Source: Pseudomonas guineae (lineage in GTDB: Bacteria; Pseudomonadota; Gammaproteobacteria; Pseudomonadales; Pseudomonadaceae). Taken from it: a DNA stretch of 64,000 bases. Of this stretch, positions 8,993 to 26,959 are shown piece after piece. Location: contig NZ_FOQL01000001.1 of NCBI RefSeq assembly GCF_900113745.1, positions 372,001 to 436,000 of the forward strand. The letters run 5' to 3'. The notes beneath the pieces were generated by a model that worked only from the letters and a program-made list of their open reading frames with translations, had not been told where the DNA came from and did not search any database. The position numbers and the translations under genes are program-made. The first letter of the stretch is position 1. Each line of letters starts with the position of its first letter.

Positions 8993-10236
<1,244 letters not shown>

Positions 10237-11130
10237 ATGAACCGCTGGGAAGGCCTCGATGAATTTGTCGCTGTCGCCGAGTGCGGCCAGTTCACCGCTG
10301 CGGCCGAACGCCTGAGCCTGTCGTCATCCCAAGTCAGCCGGCAGATCGCCCGCCTAGAAGAACGCTTGCAGACGCGCCTGTTCTACCGCAGCACCCGCCG
10401 CGTAGCACTGACCGAAGCGGGGCAGACCTTTCTGCAACATTGTCAGCGCCTGCAGGACGCCCGCGAAGAAGCGCTGCGCGCCGTCGGCGATCTGGGCAGC
10501 GAACCCAAGGGCCTGCTGCGTATGACCTGCGCGGTAGCCTATGGCGAACGCTTTATCGTGCCGCTGGTCACCGAGTTTATGATCCAGCATCCGCAGTTGC
10601 GGGTGGATATCGAGCTGAGCAACCGTACCCTTGACCTGCTGCACGACGGCCTGGATCTGGCCATCCGTCTGGGCCGCCTGCAGGATTCGCGTTTGGTGGC
10701 CGCAAGGCTGGCTTCGCGACAACTGTATCTGTGCGCCGCCCCCGAATACCTGCAGCGCTATGGCCGGCCTCACTCGCTGTCCGAGCTGAGCCAACATAAT
10801 TGCCTGATCGGCAGTTCGGATGCGTGGAGCTTTCAGACCAACGACCGGGATACCAGCATGCGGGTACAGGGCAACTGGCGCTGCAACAGCGGCCAGGCGG
10901 TACTGGAAGCGGCGTTGCGCGGGGTGGGTTTGTGCCAACTGCCGGATTACTACGTGCTCGAGCATCTGCGCAGCGGCGCACTGGTTTCACTGCTGGGCAA
11001 TCAACAGCCACCCGACACCGCCGTGTGGGCGATTTATCCACAGCAGCGGCACTTGTCGCCAAAAGTACGGCAACTGGTCGACTTTCTTAAACAGGGGCTC
11101 GCGGACCGCAGCGAATACCGTAAAGACTGA
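10237..11130 (+). CDS. LysR-family regulator, GfnR-like, beside the formaldehyde genes
   Basis: Transcription factor of 297 residues. The N-terminal winged helix-turn-helix is typical (EFVAVAECGQFTAAAERLSL, then SQVSRQIARLEERL), followed by the periplasmic-binding-like effector domain (residues ~90-290). It faces away from frmA-fghA with a shared 131-base intergenic region, the arrangement seen for gfnR in P. aeruginosa, which activates formaldehyde detoxification. The function is inferred from position and family; residue-level support for GfnR identity cannot be given. A GAGGAAA ribosome site lies about 6 bases before the ATG. Confidence 0.85.
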   Translation: MNRWEGLDEFVAVAECGQFTAAAERLSLSSSQVSRQIARLEERLQTRLFYRSTRRVALTEAGQTFLQHCQRLQDAREEALRAVGDLGSEPKGLLRMTCAVAYGERFIVPLVTEFMIQHPQLRVDIELSNRTLDLLHDGLDLAIRLGRLQDSRLVAARLASRQLYLCAAPEYLQRYGRPHSLSELSQHNCLIGSSDAWSFQTNDRDTSMRVQGNWRCNSGQAVLEAALRGVGLCQLPDYYVLEHLRSGALVSLLGNQQPPDTAVWAIYPQQRHLSPKVRQLVDFLKQGLADRSEYRKD

Positions 11131-11924
11131 ACGTGCGGGGTAATTGCACAGACCTGCCCACCCATTTGCATTCAACCTAACCAGTCATTTGCAGCGGATT
11201 CGACCGGTATGCTTCGTGGCCATGACAGACAGAGATCGGCCAGAAGCGGCCACTCACTTTAGATTCTTCCGGCTCAAATCGGAGCGATCCACGACACAAG
11301 ACTTCTTCTGTATATCAAGCGCTGCCTAGCAGTCCGTTGCGCGCACCAGGCGGAAGTCTTTGGTGCGGTTAGTGCGCGGCCGATTCTCCCATTCGTTCGA
11401 ACGTCACACCGTCCAGACGTTTGGCCCACCCCTGGCTGTTCGGTTCTGGTCTGTAATGCTGGCCGGTTGGTGTATCGGCGGGCTGGTCGGTTATGTCGCG
11501 TGAGCGCTTGCGGCTTCTAATTAGCCTCAAATCCGCGCCATTACAGGGCTTCTTCACGTCGGCAGGAGGAAGAAGACACAACAACCAACCTGAAAATCTC
11601 GTATGAAGCGAAGGGCCGGGCCTCGAATTACCCCAGGCGCCACATAAGAAGAGGACGCCACCCTACAGAGGCAGAAAGTGCCTAACCCTCTCCAAAGGCA
11701 GCTAATCGCGATGGCAAGCGGCGCGAAAAAAACTGCTCCTTCCCCTCTGTTTGGATAGGGACACAAACGCCCAGCATGGCCCATAGTCCGACGTTTTATA
11801 CGCAGCCAGCTTTTGCTGCAGGGTCAATTGCTCAAAATATTTTTGATCGAAGCCATTAGCTCGATTGCTGAGCGTGTTTTAAGCACCTCAAGCATAAACA
11901 GCCAGCCCATTCAGAGACAGAACC
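11131..11924. other. 794-base gap with no confident gene; probably decayed DNA
   Basis: Several short open frames exist, none with a convincing ribosome site or family match. On the minus strand, 11369-11584 stays open for 71 codons. In another frame just downstream the codons read NEWENRPRTNRTKDFRLVRA before a stop near 11328. The ending FRLVR resembles the last strand of formylglycine-generating-enzyme-like domains, so a frameshifted gene end is possible but unproven. The last 100 bases are AT-rich and presumably hold the promoter of the next gene. Base composition looks patchier than in the flanking core genes. Confidence 0.4.
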
Positions 11925-14900
11925 ATGAACCGCATCTATTGCTCCACTTTCAACACCGCGCTTGGCGCTTGGGTGGCTGTGCCTGAAACCGCAAAAGCCC
12001 GTGGCAAGCGTAATGGGCTTGTGCGCGCAGCACCGGGCGCAAAGGGTGCGCCGTGGTTTGCATTCACGGCGCTGGTGGCGGGCATGAGCATGGCGGGTAT
12101 GGCGAATGCAGCCCCAATCCTCACCAATTGGACAGGGACGGCCAACTCCAGCTGGGATGACGCGGGCAACTGGAGTGACGGTTTGCCGAAGCTATCAGAT
12201 TCCGCAAACATCAACCTCTACGGAGGCAACCAGCCGACCCTTGTCACTGCTACGCCGGGTCTGACAACAACCAGCGTTTCCGCCGGCACGCTGACAATCG
12301 CTAGCGGCGGCAACCTTGTTTCAACCGCAGTGAACATAACCGGGGCGGGTAGAGTAGAAACTGCCGGCGTTATTACAGGCGCTGTTTGGATCAATGGCAC
12401 TGGCGTACTGGCGCTTTCAGGTAACGCAACAGTAAGCACATTTTGGGGGAACGGCGCGGTCCAGCTTGGCAGCAATACCCTGACTGTGGATCCCCCCAGT
12501 TTTACAGCTAGTACTTTCTCAGGCGTTATCAGTGGCACTGGCGGATTGATCAAATCCGGTGGCGGTACACAGGTGCTCGCCGGCGCTAACACCTACACCG
12601 GCACAACAACACTGGAAGCAGGCGGTCTCACCCTTTCAGGCGGTTCGGCAATTTCCGATACGGGCGCCGTGGTGGTCAACGGCGGTGTGTTGGCGCTTAC
12701 AAATAGCGAAACAATCGGCGCCCTTTCGGGGACCGGTGGCACGATCGATTTAGGCACCAATACCCTGACGGTGAGCCCGAGTAGCGTTAGCTCCACCTAT
12801 GCGGGGACGATCAACGGAGCCGGAGGGCTCACAAAGACTGGCTCTGGCACCTTGGCGTTATCGGGGGTGAGCACCTATACCGGCGATACGACATTGAATG
12901 CCGGCACGCTTGCCGTGAGCAATTCTGCCGCCCTTGGCAGCACAACAGGCAACCTCATCTTGAACGGCGGCACTCTGCTTGCCACGGCAGACGCGAGCAT
13001 CACAAAGTCCAATCTTAAGTTTAATGACAATGCCACCTTGGCTGCGACAAGCAATAAAACCCTGACAATTACGACCTCGTATCTTTCGCACCAACCTTCT
13101 ACAGCATCGACTTTGACCATCGGCTCTGCGGGGCAAGATGGAACCGTCGTACTAAGCGTGACAGGCACCGTCACCGCGAACTCCACCCCGTGGGGTTTCG
13201 ACGTCGTAGCGGGAACCCTGCAGGCTGGAAACTCATTTGCAGCATCTGATTTGTTTGATTTTAGTGTGTCGGGGCTTTCGATTGGCACAGCTGGCACGCT
13301 CAACCTTAATGGGTTTGCAAACACTGTGGCTAACTTGACGGGCACAGGCAGCATCGTCAACAACACAAATACCAATGCATCTTTACTCACCAAAGGTACG
13401 ACCGATTTCGGTGGTGTAATCGCAGACGGCACTGGCTCCGGCCTGACTTCCCTGAATGTTACCAGCGGCACAACAACGTTGACCGGCGCCAACACCTATT
13501 CCGGCGGCACCACAGTCTCCGGCGGGACACTGCAGGGCAGCAGTACGTCCCTGCAAGGCAATATCCTCAATAACGCCATGGTCAACTTTGAGCAGGCAAC
13601 TGACGGTACGTATGCCGGCGTGATGTCTGGCACCGGCAGCCTGAGCAAGACCGGTGCCGGCGCGCTCACGCTGTCAGGCACCAACACCTACAGCGGGGCC
13701 ACGCTTGTTAACGGTGGCTTGTTGACGGTGAATGGCTCGATTGCCAATTCCGCCGTCACCCTCAGCAGTGGCGGTCGACTGGGCGGTACGGGTACTTTCG
13801 GCTCGATGATTGTCAACGACGGCGTGCTTGCCCCCGGCAATTCCATCGGCACGCAGACGGTGAATGGCAACCTGACCTTGAGCGGCGCCTCTACCTATGA
13901 GGTGGAGACTGATCCGGCAGGTTCCAGTAGCGACCTAGTTCAGGTCAACGGCGTGGCAAACTTGGGCGGGCAGGTACGGCATGTGGGCGAAAGCGGCACC
14001 TATCTGCCGTTCTCCACGTACACCATTCTCAGCGCCACCGGTGGCTTTGCCGGTAGCAGCTTCGCCGGTGTGACTTCGGACTTTGCCTTCCTCACGCCGT
14101 CGCTGACCTATGACCTTAATAACGTCTACCTCAACTTGCAGCGTAACAACACTGCCGTGGCCGACCTGGCCCAAAGCCGTAATCAATTGGCGACCGCGGG
14201 CGCGCTGGACAGCCTACCAGCAGGCGGCGCTTTGCAAGTTGCACTGCTTGGCCTGAAAACCAATGAAGTGCCTGACGCGCTGAATGCCCTGTCCGGCGAG
14301 GTGTATGCCAGCACCGCCGGTGCCCTGCTGCAGAACAGCCAAGCATTCAGCAACAGTCTGCTGCAACGCTCCGGCCGCTTGCTTGATGAAAGCCAGCGCA
14401 GCGCTCTGCCGTTGTGGATCGAGACGCAAGGCGCGACTCGACGCAATGACGGTGATAGCAATAGCGCCGAAGCCACTCAGCGTGGCGGTTCGGTGGCCGT
14501 GGGTGGCGAGCTGGCGATGCCTAACGACTGGATTCTGGGTGGCGCGTTCCGCTATGGCGACCATCGCCTGAGTGTTGATCAACTCAGCTCGCATGCCGAT
14601 ATCGACAGCTATAGCGTTGGTCTTTATGGCCGCTGGGCGCAGCCGTTGGACGGTGGCAGCTTGCGCATGACACTGGGCGGCATCTACGGCCGGCACTCGA
14701 TCGACGCCGAGCGCGATATCTACACCACCGGCCTGCAGCAGTCGTTGAATTCCGATTACGACGCCATTAGCGGACAAGTATTTGCTGAGCTGGGCTATGC
14801 CATGGATGTGGGTTCAGGCATTCAACTGGAACCTTATGTTGGCCTGAGCTGGACTCAGGTAGCCAGCGACAGCTTCACCGAAAAAGGCGGCAACGCGGCC

Positions 14901-15233
14901 TTGCAGGCTGACAGCCAAAACGAGGACATGACCGCCAGCACACTGGGCTTGCGCAGCCAGTTGCCACTGAGTAATGGTCGGTTCAACCTAGATGCCGGTT
15001 TGGCTTGGCAGCACAACTTCAGTGATGTGAACCCGGATGCCGAGCTCAACTTTGTCGGCAGTTCTAACTTCACCGTGGACGGCGCCTCTATGGGCCGCGA
15101 TACAGCACTGCTCGACTTGGGTGCGAGCTATCGCATCGCCCCGGCCGTCACCGTACGCGCCGGTTACAGCGGCCAGTTCGGCAACAACGTCAGCAGCAAC
15201 GGCGGCAACCTGACCCTAAGCTGGGAACTCTGA
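11925..15233 (+). CDS. Autotransporter (type Va secretion) with extended signal peptide and PATR passenger
   Basis: Self-secreting surface protein, 1102 residues. It starts with an extended signal peptide (MNRIYCSTFNTALGAWVAVP, then a basic stretch and a hydrophobic core) with cleavage expected after ANA/A near residue 62. The passenger, to about 740, is Gly/Thr/Ser-rich beta helix with at least four autotransporter-associated repeats (TGxxTLxLxGxNTYxGxTT pattern near 208, 303, 505 and 571). A helical linker (~743-825) leads to the 12-strand beta-barrel domain (~828-1102). The last residues are LSWEL, ending in Leu rather than the more usual Phe or Trp. No protease or lipase catalytic motif is visible in the passenger; adhesion or aggregation is a guess. 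Core genes on both sides suggest a variable insertion spot. Confidence 0.93.
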   Translation: MNRIYCSTFNTALGAWVAVPETAKARGKRNGLVRAAPGAKGAPWFAFTALVAGMSMAGMANAAPILTNWTGTANSSWDDAGNWSDGLPKLSDSANINLYGGNQPTLVTATPGLTTTSVSAGTLTIASGGNLVSTAVNITGAGRVETAGVITGAVWINGTGVLALSGNATVSTFWGNGAVQLGSNTLTVDPPSFTASTFSGVISGTGGLIKSGGGTQVLAGANTYTGTTTLEAGGLTLSGGSAISDTGAVVVNGGVLALTNSETIGALSGTGGTIDLGTNTLTVSPSSVSSTYAGTINGAGGLTKTGSGTLALSGVSTYTGDTTLNAGTLAVSNSAALGSTTGNLILNGGTLLATADASITKSNLKFNDNATLAATSNKTLTITTSYLSHQPSTASTLTIGSAGQDGTVVLSVTGTVTANSTPWGFDVVAGTLQAGNSFAASDLFDFSVSGLSIGTAGTLNLNGFANTVANLTGTGSIVNNTNTNASLLTKGTTDFGGVIADGTGSGLTSLNVTSGTTTLTGANTYSGGTTVSGGTLQGSSTSLQGNILNNAMVNFEQATDGTYAGVMSGTGSLSKTGAGALTLSGTNTYSGATLVNGGLLTVNGSIANSAVTLSSGGRLGGTGTFGSMIVNDGVLAPGNSIGTQTVNGNLTLSGASTYEVETDPAGSSSDLVQVNGVANLGGQVRHVGESGTYLPFSTYTILSATGGFAGSSFAGVTSDFAFLTPSLTYDLNNVYLNLQRNNTAVADLAQSRNQLATAGALDSLPAGGALQVALLGLKTNEVPDALNALSGEVYASTAGALLQNSQAFSNSLLQRSGRLLDESQRSALPLWIETQGATRRNDGDSNSAEATQRGGSVAVGGELAMPNDWILGGAFRYGDHRLSVDQLSSHADIDSYSVGLYGRWAQPLDGGSLRMTLGGIYGRHSIDAERDIYTTGLQQSLNSDYDAISGQVFAELGYAMDVGSGIQLEPYVGLSWTQVASDSFTEKGGNAALQADSQNEDMTASTLGLRSQLPLSNGRFNLDAGLAWQHNFSDVNPDAELNFVGSSNFTVDGASMGRDTALLDLGASYRIAPAVTVRAGYSGQFGNNVSSNGGNLTLSWEL

Positions 15234-15264
15234 GGCGTTAGGGCAGCACCGTTTCAGCACTTAC

Positions 15265-15302
15265 AAAAAACCGCAGCGGGATAGCCTGGCTGCGGTTTTT
15301 TT
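15265..15302. terminator. Bidirectional terminator after the autotransporter gene
   Basis: Inverted repeat AAAAAACCGCAGC / GCTGCGGTTTTTT about 30 bases after the stop. The T-run on both strands suits termination of the autotransporter and of read-through from the opposite side. Confidence 0.88.
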
Positions 15303-15586
15303 GTGGGCGTTGATTAAGCACTCTGGCTTGCGGCTTGTGAGAACGTCCTGCTTCAGCAGGCTGCCACAGCTTCGCGACGCGCTATTACGTATTTGCTGTC
15401 TGTGGTGTTTTGGGAAATTTGAATCATCCTAACTTGCTAGACGCCAAGGTCCGCTCTAGCCTTTCTCTGACGGTCGCTGCTGCAGCGTATGCTGGTCAAG
15501 CCCAATGCAAACGCTTGGTGAGTTTGAATGCAATTGACTGGTCAATGGGTGTGCAAATGGGCGGTCAGATTAGTGCTCTTTCGCAA
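15303..15586. other. Intergenic stretch between autotransporter terminator and ispD; nothing recognised
   Basis: A plus-strand open frame (15410-15625) has no recognisable family, no good ribosome site, and ends inside ispD on the other strand. No repeat or RNA gene is visible. Confidence 0.5.
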
Positions 15587-16297
15587 CTAACAGCGCCTTT
15601 GCCAGAGCAGGCTAAGGTTCTGTAGGTCTTCCGGTCGGGTGACCTTTATATTATCTGCACGGCCCTCAATCAGGCGCGGCGCCTGCCCTGCCCATTCCAT
15701 AGCAGACGCTTCGTCAGTAACCGCGACCCCAGCAATCAGCGCGTCAGCCAATGCGCGCTGCAATGGCCCCACACGGAACATTTGCGGAGTAAAGGCCTGC
15801 CAGATGGTTGCGCGATCAACCGTGGCCTGCACCCGACCATCTGCGCCCGCACGCTTGAGCGTGTCGCGGGCGGGCACAGCGAGCAGACCACCCACCGAAT
15901 CAGCAGCCAACTCGACGAGTAATAGGTCCAGATCACTACGGGCCAAGTTCGGCCGCGCGGCATCATGCACCAACACCCAATCCTGATCCTCGGCACCCAA
16001 TTCACTCAAACGCAGCAAACCGTTGAGCACAGAATCGGCGCGCTCAGCACCACCATCGGCACGCTGAATACGCGGGTTATTGGCGCACGGCAGACTGGGC
16101 CAGTAGGGATCATCGACCGCAAGACTAACCACCACACCGCGTATCTGTGGATGCCCTGTAAAGCACGCCAAGGTATGTTCGATAATGGTTTTGTTGGCCA
16201 GTTGCAGGTACTGTTTGGGCCGATCGGCACGCATCCGACTGCCGATACCAGCAGCAGGGATCAGCGCCCAAAAAGGGGGGAGTTCGTGGTTGCTCAT
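15587..16297 (-). CDS. ispD: 2-C-methyl-D-erythritol 4-phosphate cytidylyltransferase
   Basis: Third step of the MEP pathway, joining CTP and MEP to CDP-ME. The protein has 236 residues. The CTP-binding N-terminus ALIPAAGIGSRMRADRPKQY is present with the catalytic Arg and Lys. VLVHDAARP and VPARDTLKR are the expected substrate loops, and VTDEASAMEW and NIKVTRPEDL close the fold. It overlaps the ftsB stop by ATGA, giving the conserved ftsB-ispD pair. Confidence 0.97.
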   Translation of the reverse strand: MSNHELPPFWALIPAAGIGSRMRADRPKQYLQLANKTIIEHTLACFTGHPQIRGVVVSLAVDDPYWPSLPCANNPRIQRADGGAERADSVLNGLLRLSELGAEDQDWVLVHDAARPNLARSDLDLLLVELAADSVGGLLAVPARDTLKRAGADGRVQATVDRATIWQAFTPQMFRVGPLQRALADALIAGVAVTDEASAMEWAGQAPRLIEGRADNIKVTRPEDLQNLSLLWQRRC

Positions 16298-16575
16298 TCA
16301 GCCAACTGATAAAGAGTTTCGCCCTCTTTAAGCATGCCCAACTCGTGTCGCGCACGCTCTTCGACGGTCTCCATACCGCTTTTCAACTCCATAACCTCAG
16401 CCTCGAGAATCCGATTACGCTCTTGCAGCTGTTGGTTTTCACCTTGCTGATCGGCAATTTGCTGCTGTAACTGGGCCACCTTCGCCAAGCTGCCATCACC
16501 CACCCACAGGCGATATTGCAGGCCTGCCAGCACGGCAATCAGCACGATAAACACCCAGTAAAAATTATTGCGCAT
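16294..16575 (-). CDS. ftsB: Cell division protein FtsB
   Basis: Small bitopic membrane protein of the FtsQ-FtsB-FtsL complex, which licenses septal peptidoglycan synthesis. The 93 residues show a single membrane segment (about 5-22), then a Gln/Glu/Leu-rich coiled coil (about 28-70) and a conserved tail (ERARHELGMLKEGE). It lies between eno and ispD, as in most gammaproteobacteria. A strong hairpin separates it from eno. Confidence 0.96.
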   Translation of the reverse strand: MRNNFYWVFIVLIAVLAGLQYRLWVGDGSLAKVAQLQQQIADQQGENQQLQERNRILEAEVMELKSGMETVEERARHELGMLKEGETLYQLAE

Positions 16576-16596
16576 AGCGAAAAAGCTTCCGAACGT

Positions 16597-16626
16597 AAAA
16601 GGGGGCGACTCGCGCCGCCCCCTTTT
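16597..16626. terminator. Terminator or attenuator between eno and ftsB
   Basis: Inverted repeat AAAAGGGGGCG / CGCCCCCTTTT with an 8-base loop. It can form on both strands. It probably ends most eno transcripts before ftsB. Confidence 0.82.
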
Positions 16627-16759
16627 ACCATGCCTTGAGTGCTCACTGAAAATATCGCGAGCGAAGACTAGTGCCGAACCCGCTCCCGGCGGGCAATGGC
16701 GTCAGCCACATCCATGTGGGCCACAAGGCGCAATACTGTAACGTCAAGCGCAGCGGCGT

Positions 16760-18118
<1,359 letters not shown>

Positions 18119-18194
18119 CTAATCCAGAACACAACATGTACCGACTATTCATTCAGATTGTATACAAAGCGCACTTTACCGGAGAATTACCGTT

Positions 18195-20793
<2,599 letters not shown>

Positions 20794-20843
20794 TCAACAA
20801 AAGCACTAGTAAGACGGGAGCGTAGTCTACCGGAAAGGGCTTA

Positions 20844-22157
20844 TCAGCTCAAACCTTGATCGCTCGTCGGCGGCTGCCAATTTAATTGCCAGCTACCATC
20901 GGACGCACCTTGCAGTCCTGGCAGATTAGCGATTGCCACCACACGGCCATCCAAACGCATCAATGGCAGGCGATCTCGGACAAAAACCGGCACCCGTAAT
21001 TCATTGAATAAACGCTTTAAGTCGCGATGCCCGCGCCCGAGCACCTGAAACTGATCGCCTGCGCGCCGGTAATCCAACTGCCACGCACCCGCTGGCAACG
21101 CCCCATCAATGCGCACGCTGCCATTACCCGGCAACACCACACTCTGGCCACTCTGAATCGTAATCTTGGGCACGTCAGGTGATCGCAACCAGTCTCCCGC
21201 CAGCCACCACAAACGCTGATCACTGCGGCGTAACTCCCCCGCCGCGAGCCTCCATACTGGCGCGGCATCCACGGCCGCATCACGCAGCGCCTGCCACCCC
21301 GCCCAGTGTTCGCTATCGGGCATCGAGGTCAACGGCCTCAACCAGTAACGCAGCGCATTACGCTGGCGCGCCTCACTCAAGTCACGCAGAGCTGGCAGTG
21401 CCAGACTTGGCAATGCCAGCCAGGCAAACTCATTAGACGTCTCAGCCGCAGCAACATCCTGCTGCGCCAACTCATCCAGTAACTGCCCCGCCTCACTTAG
21501 GTGCGCCGCACTACGCGACAGACTGACCAACGCCTGCGGCCATCGCTTGAGCAATGGCGGTAGCACCTGACGCCGCAAATAATTACGCGAGAACCGCTCA
21601 TCGGCATTTGACGGATCTTCGACCCAGCTCAATTGCTGCTCGTGGGCATACGCCAACAGCTCAGCACGCGAACAGTTCAGCAGCGGCCGAACCAGGCACC
21701 CCGCCCCCAATCCGCGACTCACCGGCATGGCTGACAGACCTTGTACGCCAGCACCGCGCAACAGACGAAACAACAGGGTCTCTGCTTGATCGTCGCGATG
21801 CTGTGCGGTCAGCACGACATCGCCAGGCGCAAGACGCGCAGCCAGAGCGGCGTAACGGGCATCGCGCGCCGCCCGTTCAAGGCTGGCGCCCGGTGCGACC
21901 TGCACATATTCGACCTGCAGCGGCACAGACAGGCCGGCACACAGCTCACGGCAATGCGCGGGCCAGGCATCAGCCGCAGCCTGTAAGCCATGATGAATAT
22001 GAATAGCGGAAAGTGGCGGCAACGCCTCGCGTTGCGCGAGACCCGCGAGCAGGTGCAACAGCACCGTGGAATCCAACCCGCCGGACAAGGCGATATGCCA
22101 AGCAGGCGCGTTGCGCCAGGGCGCCAGAGATTCCAGCAACCTGGCGCTCAAGTTCAT
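20844..22157 (-). CDS. tilS: tRNA(Ile)-lysidine synthase
   Basis: Modifies C34 of the AUA-reading tRNA-Ile to lysidine, which changes both codon and amino-acid identity; essential in most bacteria. The protein has 437 residues. The PP-loop ATP pyrophosphatase motif ALSGGLDSTVLLHLL starts at residue 23; HHGLQAAAD and TAQHRDDQAETLL follow; the C-terminal TilS_C domain (GRGHRDLKRLFNELRVPVF) is present. Its ATG directly abuts the accA stop, so it is co-transcribed with accA. Confidence 0.97.
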   Translation of the reverse strand: MNLSARLLESLAPWRNAPAWHIALSGGLDSTVLLHLLAGLAQREALPPLSAIHIHHGLQAAADAWPAHCRELCAGLSVPLQVEYVQVAPGASLERAARDARYAALAARLAPGDVVLTAQHRDDQAETLLFRLLRGAGVQGLSAMPVSRGLGAGCLVRPLLNCSRAELLAYAHEQQLSWVEDPSNADERFSRNYLRRQVLPPLLKRWPQALVSLSRSAAHLSEAGQLLDELAQQDVAAAETSNEFAWLALPSLALPALRDLSEARQRNALRYWLRPLTSMPDSEHWAGWQALRDAAVDAAPVWRLAAGELRRSDQRLWWLAGDWLRSPDVPKITIQSGQSVVLPGNGSVRIDGALPAGAWQLDYRRAGDQFQVLGRGHRDLKRLFNELRVPVFVRDRLPLMRLDGRVVAIANLPGLQGASDGSWQLNWQPPTSDQGLS

Positions 22158-23108
22158 TTAGGCGATGCCGTAGCTCATCAGGCGCTCATAACGACGTTTC
22201 AACAAAGCCTCGGTATCGAACGCCTTAAGCATATCCAGCTGACCGAGCAAGGCCTGGCGTACCGATTCAGCGGCAGCCGCTGGATCACTGTGCGCACCGC
22301 CAAGCGGCTCGCCAATCACCTGATCGACAATACCCAAACCTTTCAGGCGCTCAGCGGTGATACCCATCGCCTCAGCAGCATCCGGAGCCTTATCTGCGGT
22401 TTTCCACAGAATCGAGGCACAACCTTCCGGCGAGATTACTGAATAGGTGGAGTACTGCAGCATGTTCAGCTGGTCGCACACACCAATGGCCAGCGCGCCG
22501 CCGGAACCACCCTCACCGATCACAGTGGCGATGATCGGCGTTTTCAGCCGCGCCATGACACGCAGATTCCAGGCAATCGCTTCGCTCTGATTACGCTCTT
22601 CGGCGTCGATACCCGGGTAGGCACCCGGGGTATCGATAAAGGTCAGGATCGGCATTTTGAAGCGCTCAGCCATTTCCATCAGGCGACACGCCTTGCGGTA
22701 GCCCTCAGGGCGCGGCATGCCGAAGTTGCGGCGTACTTTTTCGCGAACTTCACGGCCTTTCTGATGACCGATGACCATCACCGGCTCACCGTCCAGACGC
22801 GCTACGCCGCCCACCAGAGCAGCGTCATCAGAGAAATGACGATCGCCATGCAGCTCATCAAATTCAGTAAAGATGTGCTGCAGGTAGTCCAGGGTGTAAG
22901 GACGGCGTGGGTGGCGCGCCAGCTTGGCGATCTGCCAGCTGCTCAGGTTGCCGAAAATACTTTCGGTCAGCGAGCTGCTCTTATCCTGCAGGCGGGCGAT
23001 TTCATCAGTGATGTTCAACGAGTTGTCGTTACCGACCAGGCGAAGCTCTTCGATCTTGGCTTGCAGGTCGGCGATCGGCTGTTCGAAATCGAGAAAATTC
23101 GGGTTCAT
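22158..23108 (-). CDS. accA: Acetyl-CoA carboxylase carboxyltransferase subunit alpha
   Basis: With AccD, transfers the carboxyl group from biotin to acetyl-CoA, the committed step of fatty-acid synthesis. 316 residues, starting [18 protein letters not shown]; nine upstream codons are excluded. The crotonase-like fold shows [20 protein letters not shown] and [14 protein letters not shown], which form the oxyanion and CoA pocket. It lies between dnaE and tilS, an order widely conserved in Pseudomonas. Confidence 0.98.
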   Translation of the reverse strand: MNPNFLDFEQPIADLQAKIEELRLVGNDNSLNITDEIARLQDKSSSLTESIFGNLSSWQIAKLARHPRRPYTLDYLQHIFTEFDELHGDRHFSDDAALVGGVARLDGEPVMVIGHQKGREVREKVRRNFGMPRPEGYRKACRLMEMAERFKMPILTFIDTPGAYPGIDAEERNQSEAIAWNLRVMARLKTPIIATVIGEGGSGGALAIGVCDQLNMLQYSTYSVISPEGCASILWKTADKAPDAAEAMGITAERLKGLGIVDQVIGEPLGGAHSDPAAAAESVRQALLGQLDMLKAFDTEALLKRRYERLMSYGIA

Positions 23109-23255
23109 AGTCATCCGTCTTGCGTCGACGGCCAAGTGGCCGGGAGCTGTATCCGTTATCGCGCCCTACCTTATAGCAGCAGGCGCATTAAGGTCGACAC
23201 CCGGTTCTGCACGAAAAATTTCAATACAGAACCCACTGGGTATCACGACCAACCG

Positions 23256-23273
23256 GCGAAGCCTGAGCTTCGC
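23256..23273 (-). other. Hairpin just after the dnaE stop
   Basis: GCGAAGC / GCTTCGC with loop CTGA, 3 bases past the dnaE stop. There is no T-run; it may protect the 3' end or act as a weak terminator before accA. Confidence 0.45.
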
Positions 23274-23276
23274 AAA

Positions 23277-26798
<3,522 letters not shown>

Positions 26799-26829
26799 GG
26801 CAGTCCTATACAAAACACAAAAACGACAA

Positions 26830-26849
26830 GGCCCGGATTGTACCGGGCC
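26830..26849 (-). terminator. Hairpin between rnhB and dnaE, probable terminator
   Basis: GGCCCGG / CCGGGCC with loop ATTGTA, followed on the minus strand by TTGTCGTTTTTGTGTTTTG. It should reduce read-through from the lpx-rnhB operon into dnaE. Confidence 0.65.
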
Positions 26850-26887
26850 TAGGTGCAAACAGCAGCATGTGGATCAGGCATCGCGGC

Positions 26888-26959
26888 GTAGGGTGGATGT
26901 CGTTCTTTACATCCACCGCCCCTGCACTCGGTGGATCGATAAGGCGTGATCCACCCTAC
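26888..26959. repeat. Two-hairpin palindromic intergenic repeat (GTAGGGTGGAT type)
   Basis: The outer arms are GTAGGGTGGAT (26888-26898) and ATCCACCCTAC (26949-26959). Inside are two smaller hairpins, GGTGGATGT/ACATCCACC and GGTGGATC/GATCCACC. The right arm overlaps the last bases and stop codon of rnhB. Similar GTAGGGTGGAT palindromes are frequent between Pseudomonas genes; only one copy lies in this window. Confidence 0.75.

Noticed and set aside
11846..11865. Short inverted repeat ATCGA / TCGAT upstream of the autotransporter as an operator
   Set aside because: Five-base arms are expected often by chance; nothing else supports it.
12540..13750. Repeated DNA inside the autotransporter as a CRISPR-like or tandem array
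   Set aside because: Repeats are degenerate, in frame, and encode PATR protein units; spacing is irregular.
15410..15625. 71-codon open frame between the autotransporter and ispD
   Set aside because: No ribosome site, no family resemblance, and it runs into ispD on the opposite strand.
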